A DNA stretch of 64,000 nucleotides from CAVSLM01 sp963728895 (GTDB taxonomy: Bacteria; Pseudomonadota; Gammaproteobacteria; JBBQDK01). The stretch is from the NCBI GenBank assembly GCA_963728895.1, contig CAVSLM010000001.1, forward strand, positions 186,001 through 250,000, given 5' to 3'. Positions 45,473-53,693 of the stretch are shown piece after piece. A program made the translations under genes and the position numbers. The notes under the pieces were generated by a model, which was not told where the DNA came from, did no database searches, and saw only the letters and a list, made by a program, of their open reading frames with translations. How positions within the stretch are numbered: position 1 is the stretch's first letter; each line of letters begins with the position of its first letter.

Positions 45473-46252
45473 GTGCTGCATCTCACTTCCGCCGAGATTG
45501 CGTCCTGGTTGGGAATCCTGTTTTGGCCGTTCCTGCGGGTGGGTGGGACCATGGCTGTGGCCCCGGTGTTCGGGTCGCACATGGTTCCGGTGCGCATTCG
45601 CTTGGTACTTGCGCTCGCCGTGACCTGGGTGCTGGTGCCCATGATTCCCACGCCTCCACCCATGGGCGCACTATCGCCCGCCGCCGTCATGACCGCCGCG
45701 CAGCAGGTGCTGATCGGTGTTGCCATGGGTTTCATGCTCCAGTTGGTGTTCGGCGCCGTGGTCATCGGAGGTCAGTGCGCGGCCCTGAGCATGGGTCTCG
45801 GCTTCGCCTCCATGGTAGATCCCCAGAACGGAGTTCAGGTGCCGGTGGTCAGCCAGTTCTTGCTGATTCTCGCGACACTCGTTTTCCTGGCCCTGAACGG
45901 TCATCTGGTGCTGATTCAGGTGCTGGCGGACAGCTTCCGCATTCTCCCGGTCGCACCGCTTGGTCTCAGCTCCGATGCTCTCTGGTTGCTGGTCGGTTGG
46001 GGTACGCACATGTTTGCCGGCTCGGTGCTCATTGCCCTGCCCGCGGTGACGGCGCTGATGGTGGTCAACGTCTCGCTGGGCGTGATGACACGCGCCGCAC
46101 CAACGCTGAACCTGTTCACCATCGGCTTCCCACTCAGCATGCTGGTCGGCTTCTTCATGCTGGTCGCGACCTTGCCGAGTCTCCTCCCGCATCTCACGGA
46201 CCTCCTTGCCGGAGGCTTCGAGACGATACAGGCCCTGCTTCGGGGAGGCTGA
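45473..46252 (+). CDS. fliR: FliR, export gate membrane protein
   Basis: 259 residues if started at the GTG at 45473 (VLHLTSAEIASWLGILFWPF); the frame stays open to 45404, but the extra residues are hydrophilic and unlike FliR. Six or so membrane helices; FGSHMVPVRIRLVLALAVTW, GMGLGFASMVDPQNG-like LGFASMVDPQNGVQVPVVSQ and ALMVVNVSLGVMTRAAPTLN are the FliR motifs. The stop sits inside the ribosome site of flhB. Confidence 0.95.
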   Translation: MLHLTSAEIASWLGILFWPFLRVGGTMAVAPVFGSHMVPVRIRLVLALAVTWVLVPMIPTPPPMGALSPAAVMTAAQQVLIGVAMGFMLQLVFGAVVIGGQCAALSMGLGFASMVDPQNGVQVPVVSQFLLILATLVFLALNGHLVLIQVLADSFRILPVAPLGLSSDALWLLVGWGTHMFAGSVLIALPAVTALMVVNVSLGVMTRAAPTLNLFTIGFPLSMLVGFFMLVATLPSLLPHLTDLLAGGFETIQALLRGG

Positions 46253-46256
46253 GCCA

Positions 46257-47414
46257 ATGGCGGAGGGGCAGAGTGAGGAACGCACAGAACGAGCTACCAG
46301 TCGCCGTCTGCACAAGGCGCGCAGCCAGGGCGAGGTTCCTCGCTCGCGCGACCTCAACAGCCTGGTGGTGATGGTCGCGGCCTCCGGCGGGCTCCTGGTC
46401 TTCGGCGAGTACATGATGCGGCATTTCCGCGACCTGCTGCTGGACAGTCTGCGGCTGCAGCGCACGCAGACCTACGATCCGCAGGCGGTCCTTGCCGCTC
46501 TGGAGCACGCGCTGTCGGTTGCCGCCGCGCTACTCACGCCCCTGGCCGTGCTCATGTGCATCGCCGCGCTGGTCGGGGCCATTGGCGATGGGCGGATGGA
46601 ATTTCACGCTCGAGCCGCTTTCCTTCAATCTCGAGAAGTTGAACCCCGTCGGCGGTATCAAGAAGATCTTCAATTGGCAGGGCGCTGTGGAGCTGTTCAA
46701 GTCGAGCGCCAAGTTCGCAGTGGTCGCGGGCGTCGCGGCAATGCTGCTGGATCAGCGCAACCGCGAGTTCCTGGCGCTGGAGCACGAACCCCTCGAGACC
46801 GGGCTGGCACACGCCGGGCACCTTTACGTGTGGGCATTCCTGAGCCTCAGCCTTTCACTGACGCTGATTGCGGCGGTGGATGTGCCCTTCCAACGCTGGA
46901 CCTACGCGCGGCGCATGCGTATGACCAAGCAGGAAGTGAAGGACGAATCGCGCGACATGGAAGGCAGGCCCGAGATCAAGGGGCGTATCCGCAAATTGCA
47001 GCGCGAGATGGCACGACGCCGCATGATGCAGGAGGTGCCCAAAGCGGACGTCGTGGTCACCAACCCCACGCACTACGCCGTGGCGCTGCGCTACGACCAA
47101 CGCTGCATGGCCGCACCGCGCGTGGTGGCCAAGGGCACCGATCTGATCGCGCTGCATATCCGGCGCGTGGCCGCTGCGCACGGCGTGCCGATCTTCGAGG
47201 CGCCGCCTCTGGCGCGTGCGCTGCACGCGAGCACCGAGATCGAGCGGGAAATTCCTGCCGCACTGTATCTCGCAGTCGCACAGGTGCTCGCCTACGTCTA
47301 CCAGCTCAAGTCGTCCGCCGCAACGGCGGCCGTGCACCTGCGCAACCCGTCGACCTGCCGGTTCCCGAAGACCTGGCGCGCCCGCGAGGCGAAGGTCCAC
47401 AGGCCGGAGTGTAG
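46257..47414 (+). CDS. flhB: FlhB, export substrate-switch protein, frame broken twice
   Basis: Start at the ATG at 46257 with GGAGG 8 bases upstream: MAEGQSEERTERATSRRLHK. Near 46584 one G must be dropped to continue AMGGWNFTLEPLSFNLEKLN and PVGGIKKIFNWQGAVELFKS. The cleavage motif NPTH lies in VVVTNPTHYAVALRYDQRCM. Near 47310 one base must be added to return to the first frame, which gives the typical tail PAQPVDLPVPEDLARP and a stop at 47414. Restored length is about 385 residues, normal. The two opposite breaks leave the gene ends in frame with each other. FlhB self-cleaves at NPTH and switches export specificity with FliK. Confidence 0.9.
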   Translation: MAEGQSEERTERATSRRLHKARSQGEVPRSRDLNSLVVMVAASGGLLVFGEYMMRHFRDLLLDSLRLQRTQTYDPQAVLAALEHALSVAAALLTPLAVLMCIAALVGAIGDGRMEFHARAAFLQSREVEPRRRYQEDLQLAGRCGAVQVERQVRSGRGRRGNAAGSAQPRVPGAGARTPRDRAGTRRAPLRVGIPEPQPFTDADCGGGCALPTLDLRAAHAYDQAGSEGRIARHGRQARDQGAYPQIAARDGTTPHDAGGAQSGRRGHQPHALRRGAALRPTLHGRTARGGQGHRSDRAAYPARGRCARRADLRGAASGACAAREHRDRAGNSCRTVSRSRTGARLRLPAQVVRRNGGRAPAQPVDLPVPEDLARPRGEGPQAGV

Positions 47415-47435
47415 CGAATTCAGGAGGGTCGAAAC

Positions 47436-49541
47436 GTGAGAGCCGAAGTCATGCAGAACACCGGAATGCTGGGCAATGCCCGGGCGCTGTTACGCGGCGG
47501 GCTCGGAACCCCGGTGCTGGTGGTGATGATGTTGGTGATGCTGGTCGTACCGCTGCCTCCGTTGGCGTTGGACCTGCTCTTTACGTTCAGCATCGCCCTT
47601 GCGCTGGTGGTGCTGCTGGCGACGATATACGCGCTGCGCCCGCTTGATCTCGCCGTCTTTCCCACCATTCTGCTGATGGCCACCCTGCTGCGGCTGGTGC
47701 TGAACGTGGCCTCGACGCGGGTCGTACTCATGGAGGGTCACACCGGCACCGGAGCTGCGGGCCGGGTGATCGAAGCATTCGGTGAATTCGTCGTGGGTGG
47801 CAACTACGCCGTGGGTCTCGTGGTGTTCGCCATCCTGGTAATCATCAACTTCGTAGTGGTGACCAAGGGCGCGGGTCGGGTATCGGAAGTGAGTGCACGC
47901 TTCATCCTCGACGCCATGCCCGGCAAGCAGATGGCCATCGACGCCGACCTCAACTCCGGCATGATCACGCAGGAGCAGGCGCGCGAGCGGCGTGAGGAGA
48001 TCAACCGCGAGTCGAGCTTTTACGGCGCTATGGACGGTGCCAGCAAGTTTGTGCGCGGCGACGCCATGGCGGGCATCCTGATTCTGTTCATCAACATCGT
48101 GGGCGGGCTTGGTATCGGCTTGCTGCAGCACGGCATGCCGCTCGTCGACGCTTTGCGTAATTATACCCTGCTCACGATCGGCGACGGTCTCGTTGCCCAG
48201 ATCCCGGCGCTGCTGCTGTCGACGGCCACGGCGATCATCGTCACTCGCGTGACGAGCGCCGAGCGTATCGGCGAGCAGGTGGTCGCGCAGTTGTTCGGCA
48301 ACCCTGTTGCACTCGGCATCACGGCTGCCGTGATCGGGCTGCTGGGTCTGATCCCCGGTATGCCCAACGTGGCCTTCCTCACGCTGGCTGCGCTCGCCGG
48401 CGCTGCGGCCTACTGGGTCCGGACGAACAACCAGTCGCAAGAGGCGCAGGCGACAGTACTGCCGAGCGAATCCCGCGACGAGCCCAAGGACCTCAGTTGG
48501 GATGACGTGGTGCCGGTGGACATCGTCGGACTCGAGGTGGGTTATCGCCTGATTCCACTGGTGGATCGCGGCCAGGGTGGACAGCTCATGACCCGCATCA
48601 AGGGGGTACGCAAGAAGCTTTCGCAGGAGCTCGGGTTCCTGGTTCAGCCCGTGCACATTCGCGACAATCTCGATCTGCCGCCGAATACCTACCGCATCAC
48701 GCTGCTCGGCGTGCCCATCGGGGAAGCCGAGCTTCACCCGGACCGGGAGCTGGCGATCAACCCCGGTCGTGTGTTCGGCACGGTGCCGGGCGTTCCGACC
48801 AAGGACCCTGCGTTCGGGCTGGACGCCACATGGATCGAGCCGAGCAGTCGTGACCAGGCGCAGGCGCTCGGCTACACCGTGGTCGATGCCAGCACCGTGG
48901 TCGCCACCCATCTCAGTCAGCTGCTGCAGAGTCACGCCCACGAACTGCTCGGGCACGAGGAGGTCCAGCAGCTCCTCGATGCCCTCGGCAGGAATGCCCC
49001 CAAGCTGGTAGAGGACCTGGTGCCCAAGGCCCTTTCGCTCGGCACTGTGCTCAAGGTGCTGCAAAACCTGCTCGAAGAGCGCATCCCGATACGCGACATG
49101 CGCACGGTCGCCGAAACGCTGGCGGAGATGGCGCTGCGCAGTCAAGACCCCGGCGTCCTCACGGCCGCGGTGCGCGTCGCTCTCGGCCGATCAATTGTCC
49201 AGCATATCAACGGCATGGCTGCTGAGCTGCCGGTGATTACGCTTGACGCATCGCTGGAACAACTGTTGCATCAGTCGCTGCAAACCGGTTCTGAGAGCGG
49301 TGTCGGCTTCGAGCCCGGCCTGGCCGAGCGTATGCACAAGGCCCTCGCCGAAAGCGCGCAGCGCCAGGAACTGGAGGGGCGACAGGCGGTACTGCTGGTT
49401 TCAGGAGCGTTGCGTCCGTGGCTGGCGCGCATGGTCCGGCACACGATCCCCGGCCTGCAGGTGCTGGCATACGAGGAAATTCCGGACAACAAGCAGATAA
49501 AGGTCGTCGCCAACGTCGGTCAGCAGTTGGCACGGCTGTGA
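47436..49541 (+). CDS. flhA: FlhA, export gate protein
   Basis: 701 residues from a GTG with GGAGG 8 bases upstream. Eight membrane helices in the first half. The family signature GAGRVSEVSARFILDAMPGK and QMAIDADLNSGMITQEQARE lies in the cytoplasmic loop. The C-terminal domain docks export chaperones. Ends IKVVANVGQQLARL. Intact. Confidence 0.98.
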   Translation: MRAEVMQNTGMLGNARALLRGGLGTPVLVVMMLVMLVVPLPPLALDLLFTFSIALALVVLLATIYALRPLDLAVFPTILLMATLLRLVLNVASTRVVLMEGHTGTGAAGRVIEAFGEFVVGGNYAVGLVVFAILVIINFVVVTKGAGRVSEVSARFILDAMPGKQMAIDADLNSGMITQEQARERREEINRESSFYGAMDGASKFVRGDAMAGILILFINIVGGLGIGLLQHGMPLVDALRNYTLLTIGDGLVAQIPALLLSTATAIIVTRVTSAERIGEQVVAQLFGNPVALGITAAVIGLLGLIPGMPNVAFLTLAALAGAAAYWVRTNNQSQEAQATVLPSESRDEPKDLSWDDVVPVDIVGLEVGYRLIPLVDRGQGGQLMTRIKGVRKKLSQELGFLVQPVHIRDNLDLPPNTYRITLLGVPIGEAELHPDRELAINPGRVFGTVPGVPTKDPAFGLDATWIEPSSRDQAQALGYTVVDASTVVATHLSQLLQSHAHELLGHEEVQQLLDALGRNAPKLVEDLVPKALSLGTVLKVLQNLLEERIPIRDMRTVAETLAEMALRSQDPGVLTAAVRVALGRSIVQHINGMAAELPVITLDASLEQLLHQSLQTGSESGVGFEPGLAERMHKALAESAQRQELEGRQAVLLVSGALRPWLARMVRHTIPGLQVLAYEEIPDNKQIKVVANVGQQLARL

Positions 49542-49646
49542 CGGGAGTGAGACGCGCGCTGCAAGGCAATCGACGAAAGTGCGCGCTGCGCCGACCCGAC
49601 CGTGCCGGATGCCACTTAGCTCACGAGGTCTTGCGAGAGTGGACCA

Positions 49647-50867
49647 ATGAAGATCAAGCGCTATTTCGCGCCCGACATGCGGCAAGCGATTCGCAAGGTG
49701 CGCGAAGAGCAGGGTCCCGACGCGGTGATCCTGTCCAATCGGCGGGTCGACGGTGGAATCGAGCTCGTCGCTGCGGTTGACTACGACGAAATGCTGGCCC
49801 GCGCCTCCGCGCTCGCCTGCGATGCGGGTGGCCCCGCCGCGAACCCTGGACGAACTGAAGCAGCTGACTCATCTGCGGACGGTTCGGACGGTGTCGACGT
49901 TGTTCCCCTTCCCCGCGAACCGGCGCCAGCCGCGCCGGAACTTGCCCGGATGCACGGCGAGCTGCGGGCGCTGCGCAGCTGGCTGGAAACCCAGATGGCG
50001 CAGTTTGCCTGGAGCGATCTATGCCGCGCGCATCCACTGCGCGCGGGGCTGCTGCGCCGATTGGTCGAATTGGGGCTGACGCCCACACTCGCGCGCGACA
50101 TCGCGCAGCAGGCCGCCCCGGCTCAGGACGAAGATCAGGCTTGGCGTCATGCACTTCACCTGCTGGGGCAGCGTTTGCCGGCCACCGATGACGATATTCT
50201 GAATCGCGGTGGGGTTGTGGCACTGGTGGGTGCGACCGGGGTTGGCAAGACGACGACGGTCGCCAAGCTTGCCGCACGTTTCGCGCTCCGCCATGGTCAG
50301 CGCGAAGTGGCCCTGGTCAGTACCGACAGCTTCCGCATCGGTGCTCACGAGCAACTCATGACCTACGGGCGCATTCTCGGCGTTCCGGTACACGTCGCTG
50401 CGGATCGAGCCGAGCTTGCCGCAGTGCTGCATGTGCAGGACGAGCGTCGGCTGGTGCTGATCGACACTGCCGGTATGAGTCAGCGCGATTTGCGCCTGGC
50501 GGAACAGCTGGCGACGCTGCGCGGCGAATCCCCGCATGTCAGGACCTATCTGGTGCTCTCGGCGACGGCGCAGTGCTCCGGTCTCGACGAGGTGGTGCGT
50601 TCCTTCGGGCGCATCGAGCTCAGCGGCTGCATCCTCACCAAGATCGATGAGGCGGGAAGCCTGGGTCCGGTGCTGAGTGCAACGATTTCCCACCACCTGC
50701 CCATTGCGTACGTGGCCGACGGTCAGCGCGTGCCGGAGGACATGCATCCGGCGCGTCCCGCCGCGCTGGTGAGTCGTGCGGTGACGTTGATGGAGGAGCG
50801 GGCGGAATTGCCAGCAGAGGAGCTGCTCGTCACTGCGTTCGGGGGGCAGGCGCATGCACAGCTCTGA
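49647..50867 (+). CDS. flhF: FlhF, SRP-type GTPase for polar flagellar placement
   Basis: 406 residues. N-terminal MKIKRYFAPDMRQAIRKVRE, then the GTPase NG domains with G1 GATGVGKTTTVAKLAARFAL, DSFRIGAHEQLMTYGRILGV, G3 LIDTAGMSQRDLRL and ILTKIDEAGSLGPV. It marks the pole where the flagellum is built. Overlaps fleN by 14 bases. Confidence 0.97.
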   Translation: MKIKRYFAPDMRQAIRKVREEQGPDAVILSNRRVDGGIELVAAVDYDEMLARASALACDAGGPAANPGRTEAADSSADGSDGVDVVPLPREPAPAAPELARMHGELRALRSWLETQMAQFAWSDLCRAHPLRAGLLRRLVELGLTPTLARDIAQQAAPAQDEDQAWRHALHLLGQRLPATDDDILNRGGVVALVGATGVGKTTTVAKLAARFALRHGQREVALVSTDSFRIGAHEQLMTYGRILGVPVHVAADRAELAAVLHVQDERRLVLIDTAGMSQRDLRLAEQLATLRGESPHVRTYLVLSATAQCSGLDEVVRSFGRIELSGCILTKIDEAGSLGPVLSATISHHLPIAYVADGQRVPEDMHPARPAALVSRAVTLMEERAELPAEELLVTAFGGQAHAQL

Positions 50868-51741
50868 GCCCCTGGGTGATCAAGCCGCGGGTTTGCGACG
50901 CCTCAACATGCCAAGACCAGTTCAGGTGATGGCGGTGACCAGCGGAAAGGGCGGTGTCGGCAAGACGAATGTCTCCGTAAACCTGGCAGTGGCGCTGGCG
51001 TCCGCTGGCCGCGACGTCATGCTTCTAGATGCGGATCTCGGTCTCGCCAATGTCGACGTAATGCTGGGTCTGCGTCCGGATTTCAATCTTGCCCACGTCG
51101 TGTCGGGCGAGCGCACACTGGAGGAAGTCATCATCCCCGGACCGGCCGGCTTGATGATCGTCCCGGCATCGTCCGGAACGAAGCGGATGACCGAGTTGAG
51201 CAGTGCGGAGCACGCCGGGCTGATTCGCGCATTCAGCGAGCTCAGTCAGCGCCTGGACGCATTGCTCATTGACACTGCCGCCGGCATTTCCGACAGCGTG
51301 GTGAGCTTCAGCCGCGCATCGCAGGAAGTGATCGTCATCGTCTGTGATGAGCCGGCATCGATCACGGACGCCTATGCGCTCATTAAGCTGCTCAGTCGCG
51401 AGCACGGCCTGTCGCGCTTTCGCATTCTCGCCAATATGGCGCGCAGCATGCAAGAGGGGCGTGATCTCTTCGCCAAGATGGCCAAGGTCACTGACCGGTT
51501 TCTCGACGTGACCTTGGATTTCATGGGTACCGTTCCGTACGACGATTATCTGCGCAAGGCGGTACAGCGCCAACGGGCCGTGGTGGAGGCATTCCCGCGC
51601 AGCCGCGCCGCCATGGCCTTCAAGAGTCTGGCACAGAAAGCCGAGCTGTGGCCGGTACCCGACAACGCGGCCGGACACCTCGAGTTTTTCGTCGAACGGC
51701 TGATCCAGTCCAGTTGCAGTCCAACGGAGGCACTGCCATGA
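50854..51741 (+). CDS. fleN: FleN (FlhG), MinD-like ATPase for flagellar number
   Basis: 295 residues. The deviant Walker A is TSGKGGVGKTNVSVNLAVAL, with DADLGLANVDVMLGLRPDFN and the C-terminal end typical of FleN. In Pseudomonas it antagonises FleQ and limits flagellar number. The stop overlaps the fliA start (ATGA). Confidence 0.96.
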   Translation: MHSSEPLGDQAAGLRRLNMPRPVQVMAVTSGKGGVGKTNVSVNLAVALASAGRDVMLLDADLGLANVDVMLGLRPDFNLAHVVSGERTLEEVIIPGPAGLMIVPASSGTKRMTELSSAEHAGLIRAFSELSQRLDALLIDTAAGISDSVVSFSRASQEVIVIVCDEPASITDAYALIKLLSREHGLSRFRILANMARSMQEGRDLFAKMAKVTDRFLDVTLDFMGTVPYDDYLRKAVQRQRAVVEAFPRSRAAMAFKSLAQKAELWPVPDNAAGHLEFFVERLIQSSCSPTEALP

Positions 51742-52472
51742 ACGGGCTCGCGATGTACACCGCGATGCAGCAGGTCGGTCAGGATGAGCTGGTGACACGT
51801 CACGCGTCGCTGGTGAAGCGCATCGCGTATCACCTGATCAGTCGACTGCCGCCCAGCGTCCTGGCGGACGATCTGATCCAAGCCGGCATGATCGGACTGC
51901 TGGAAGCAGCGCGCAACTACGACCCGTCCCAGGGTGCAAGCTTCGAGACCTATGCCGGAATCCGCATCCGCGGAGCCATGCTGGACGAAATCCGCAAGAC
52001 CGATTGGACGCCGCGCTCCGTGCACCGCAAGGCTCGCATGGTGGCCGAGGCGGTCCGCGCCATTGAAAACCAGTGCGGCCGCGACGCTCGCGACAGCGAG
52101 GTGGCTACCGCCATGGGCATTTCGCTCGATGAGTATCACCGCATTCTGCAGGACGCCAGCGGCTGCCGCATCTTCAGCTTCGAGGACATTGACGCTCTTG
52201 GTGACATGAGCCGCGAATCGCCGTCCGACCGACCCGACGAGCCTTTCCAGAACCTGCAAAGCGAGGATTTCCGGACCGGATTGGCGAAGGCCATCGCCGG
52301 GTTGCCGGATCGTGAGCGGCTGGTCATGTCGTTGTACTACGACCAGGAGTTGAACCTGCGCGAAATCGGCGCAGTGCTGGGTGTGAGCGAATCGCGGGTC
52401 TGTCAGATCCACGGACAGGCCCTGATCCGCCTGCGTGCCCGCATGTCGGAGTGGATGGGAGAGGAGGAGTAG
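51738..52472 (+). CDS. fliA: FliA, flagellar sigma factor 28
   Basis: 244 residues from the ATG at 51738 with GGAGG upstream. Region 2 LVKRIAYHLISRLPPSVLAD then DLIQAGMIGLLEAARNYDPS; region 3 RGAMLDEIRKTDWTPRSVHR; region 4 LPDRERLVMSLYYDQELNLR then EIGAVLGVSESRVCQIHGQA. It reads the late promoters such as those before flgM and fliC and is held by FlgM. Confidence 0.97.
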   Translation: MNGLAMYTAMQQVGQDELVTRHASLVKRIAYHLISRLPPSVLADDLIQAGMIGLLEAARNYDPSQGASFETYAGIRIRGAMLDEIRKTDWTPRSVHRKARMVAEAVRAIENQCGRDARDSEVATAMGISLDEYHRILQDASGCRIFSFEDIDALGDMSRESPSDRPDEPFQNLQSEDFRTGLAKAIAGLPDRERLVMSLYYDQELNLREIGAVLGVSESRVCQIHGQALIRLRARMSEWMGEEE

Positions 52473-52537
52473 CGTCCGAAGCGGGGACGCGCCGGACCTC
52501 CGGATTCAGAGCAGCGCAAGCTGCTGGAGGAAGCGTT

Positions 52538-52930
52538 GTGGACAAGAATATGAAGATCCTCGTCGTGGACGATTTTTCCACGATGAGGCGAATCATCAAA
52601 ACACTCCTTCGAGACCTGGGATTCAACAACACTGCCGAAGCGGCCGACGGTGCGTCCGCACTTCCCATGCTGCAGGCGGGCGATTTCGATTTCCTGATCA
52701 CCGACTGGAACATGCCCGACATGAGCGGCATCGAACTGCTGCGTGCGGTGCGCGCCGATCCGAAGCTGAGCTCCCTCCCGGTGCTGATGGTGACGGCGGA
52801 GTCCAAGCGCGACCAGATCGTGCAGGCCGCCGAGGCCGGCGTGAACGGCTACATCGTCAAACCATTCACTGCGGTCACGTTGAAGGAAAAGATCGACAAG
52901 GTGTTCGAGCGCCTGAGCGCGCAGAGCTAG
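52538..52930 (+). CDS. cheY: CheY, chemotaxis response regulator
   Basis: 130 residues from a GTG with GGAGG 7 bases upstream. MKILVVDDFSTMRRIIKTLL holds the acidic pair; DFLITDWNMPDMSGIELLRA holds the phosphorylated Asp; VLMVTAESKRDQIVQAAEAG and GYIVKPFTAVTLKEKIDKVF complete the active site. CheY-P binds FliM and reverses the motor. Confidence 0.98.
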   Translation: MDKNMKILVVDDFSTMRRIIKTLLRDLGFNNTAEAADGASALPMLQAGDFDFLITDWNMPDMSGIELLRAVRADPKLSSLPVLMVTAESKRDQIVQAAEAGVNGYIVKPFTAVTLKEKIDKVFERLSAQS

Positions 52931-52940
52931 AGGTCGGCAA

Positions 52941-53681
52941 ATGCAAAATCCCGATGACGAGAATCGCGTGCGTCTGGAGCAGGCGCGTGCGCTGGTGACG
53001 CACCTGGAGCACGGCGACGAGTCCCAGGCCGCGCGCATGCTCGAAGAATTGACCCGCTCGCGCGAGCAGAATCTCTTCCAGGAGTTGGGCAGGCTGACAC
53101 GCGAGCTGCACGAAACCATGAACAGTTTTCGTCTCGACTCGCGCATCGCGTCAATCGCCGAGCACGAGTTTCCCGACGCCAAGGAGCGCCTGAACTACGT
53201 CATCACCATGACCGAACAGGCGGCGCACCGCACGCTCGATCTCGTCGAGCAGAGTCTGCCGGTTGCCGAGCAAATGGATCACCAGGCCGCGGCATTGCGC
53301 GAGGCGTGGGAACGCTTCCGGCAACGGCGCATGCAGGCGGATGAGTTCCGCGAGCTCAGCCGCTCCATGGGCGGTTTTCTCGGCAGTGTGGCGCAGGACT
53401 GTGCCACGCTGCACAGCAACCTCTCTGAGGTGCTGATGGCACAGGGGTATCAGGATTTGACGGGGCAGATCATCCGGCGCGTCATTCGCCTGGTGCAGGA
53501 GGTCGAGGATAGTCTGGTCGAGATGGTGCGCATCTCCGGGAGTCACATGTTGCAGGGCGTGACAGCGACAGTGAACGATGCGGAGGTGCTCGAGGGTCCG
53601 CGCATTCCCGGACTTTCGGACGCGGCGGTCGTGGAAGGCCAGGATGAGGTGGACGCCCTGCTCTCCAGTCTCGGGTTCTGA
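52941..53681 (+). CDS. cheZ: CheZ, CheY-P phosphatase
   Basis: 246 residues, long helical hairpin. The catalytic segment YQDLTGQIIRRVIRLVQEVE keeps the active glutamine, and the C-terminal peptide GQDEVDALLSSLGF is the CheY-binding tail. Ten bases after cheY. Confidence 0.96.
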   Translation: MQNPDDENRVRLEQARALVTHLEHGDESQAARMLEELTRSREQNLFQELGRLTRELHETMNSFRLDSRIASIAEHEFPDAKERLNYVITMTEQAAHRTLDLVEQSLPVAEQMDHQAAALREAWERFRQRRMQADEFRELSRSMGGFLGSVAQDCATLHSNLSEVLMAQGYQDLTGQIIRRVIRLVQEVEDSLVEMVRISGSHMLQGVTATVNDAEVLEGPRIPGLSDAAVVEGQDEVDALLSSLGF

Positions 53682-53693
53682 ACGGAGCGCCTC

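Noticed and set aside
47490..49145. 551-codon minus-strand frame opposite flhA
   Set aside because: Reverse shadow of flhA with biased His/Arg/Gln content.
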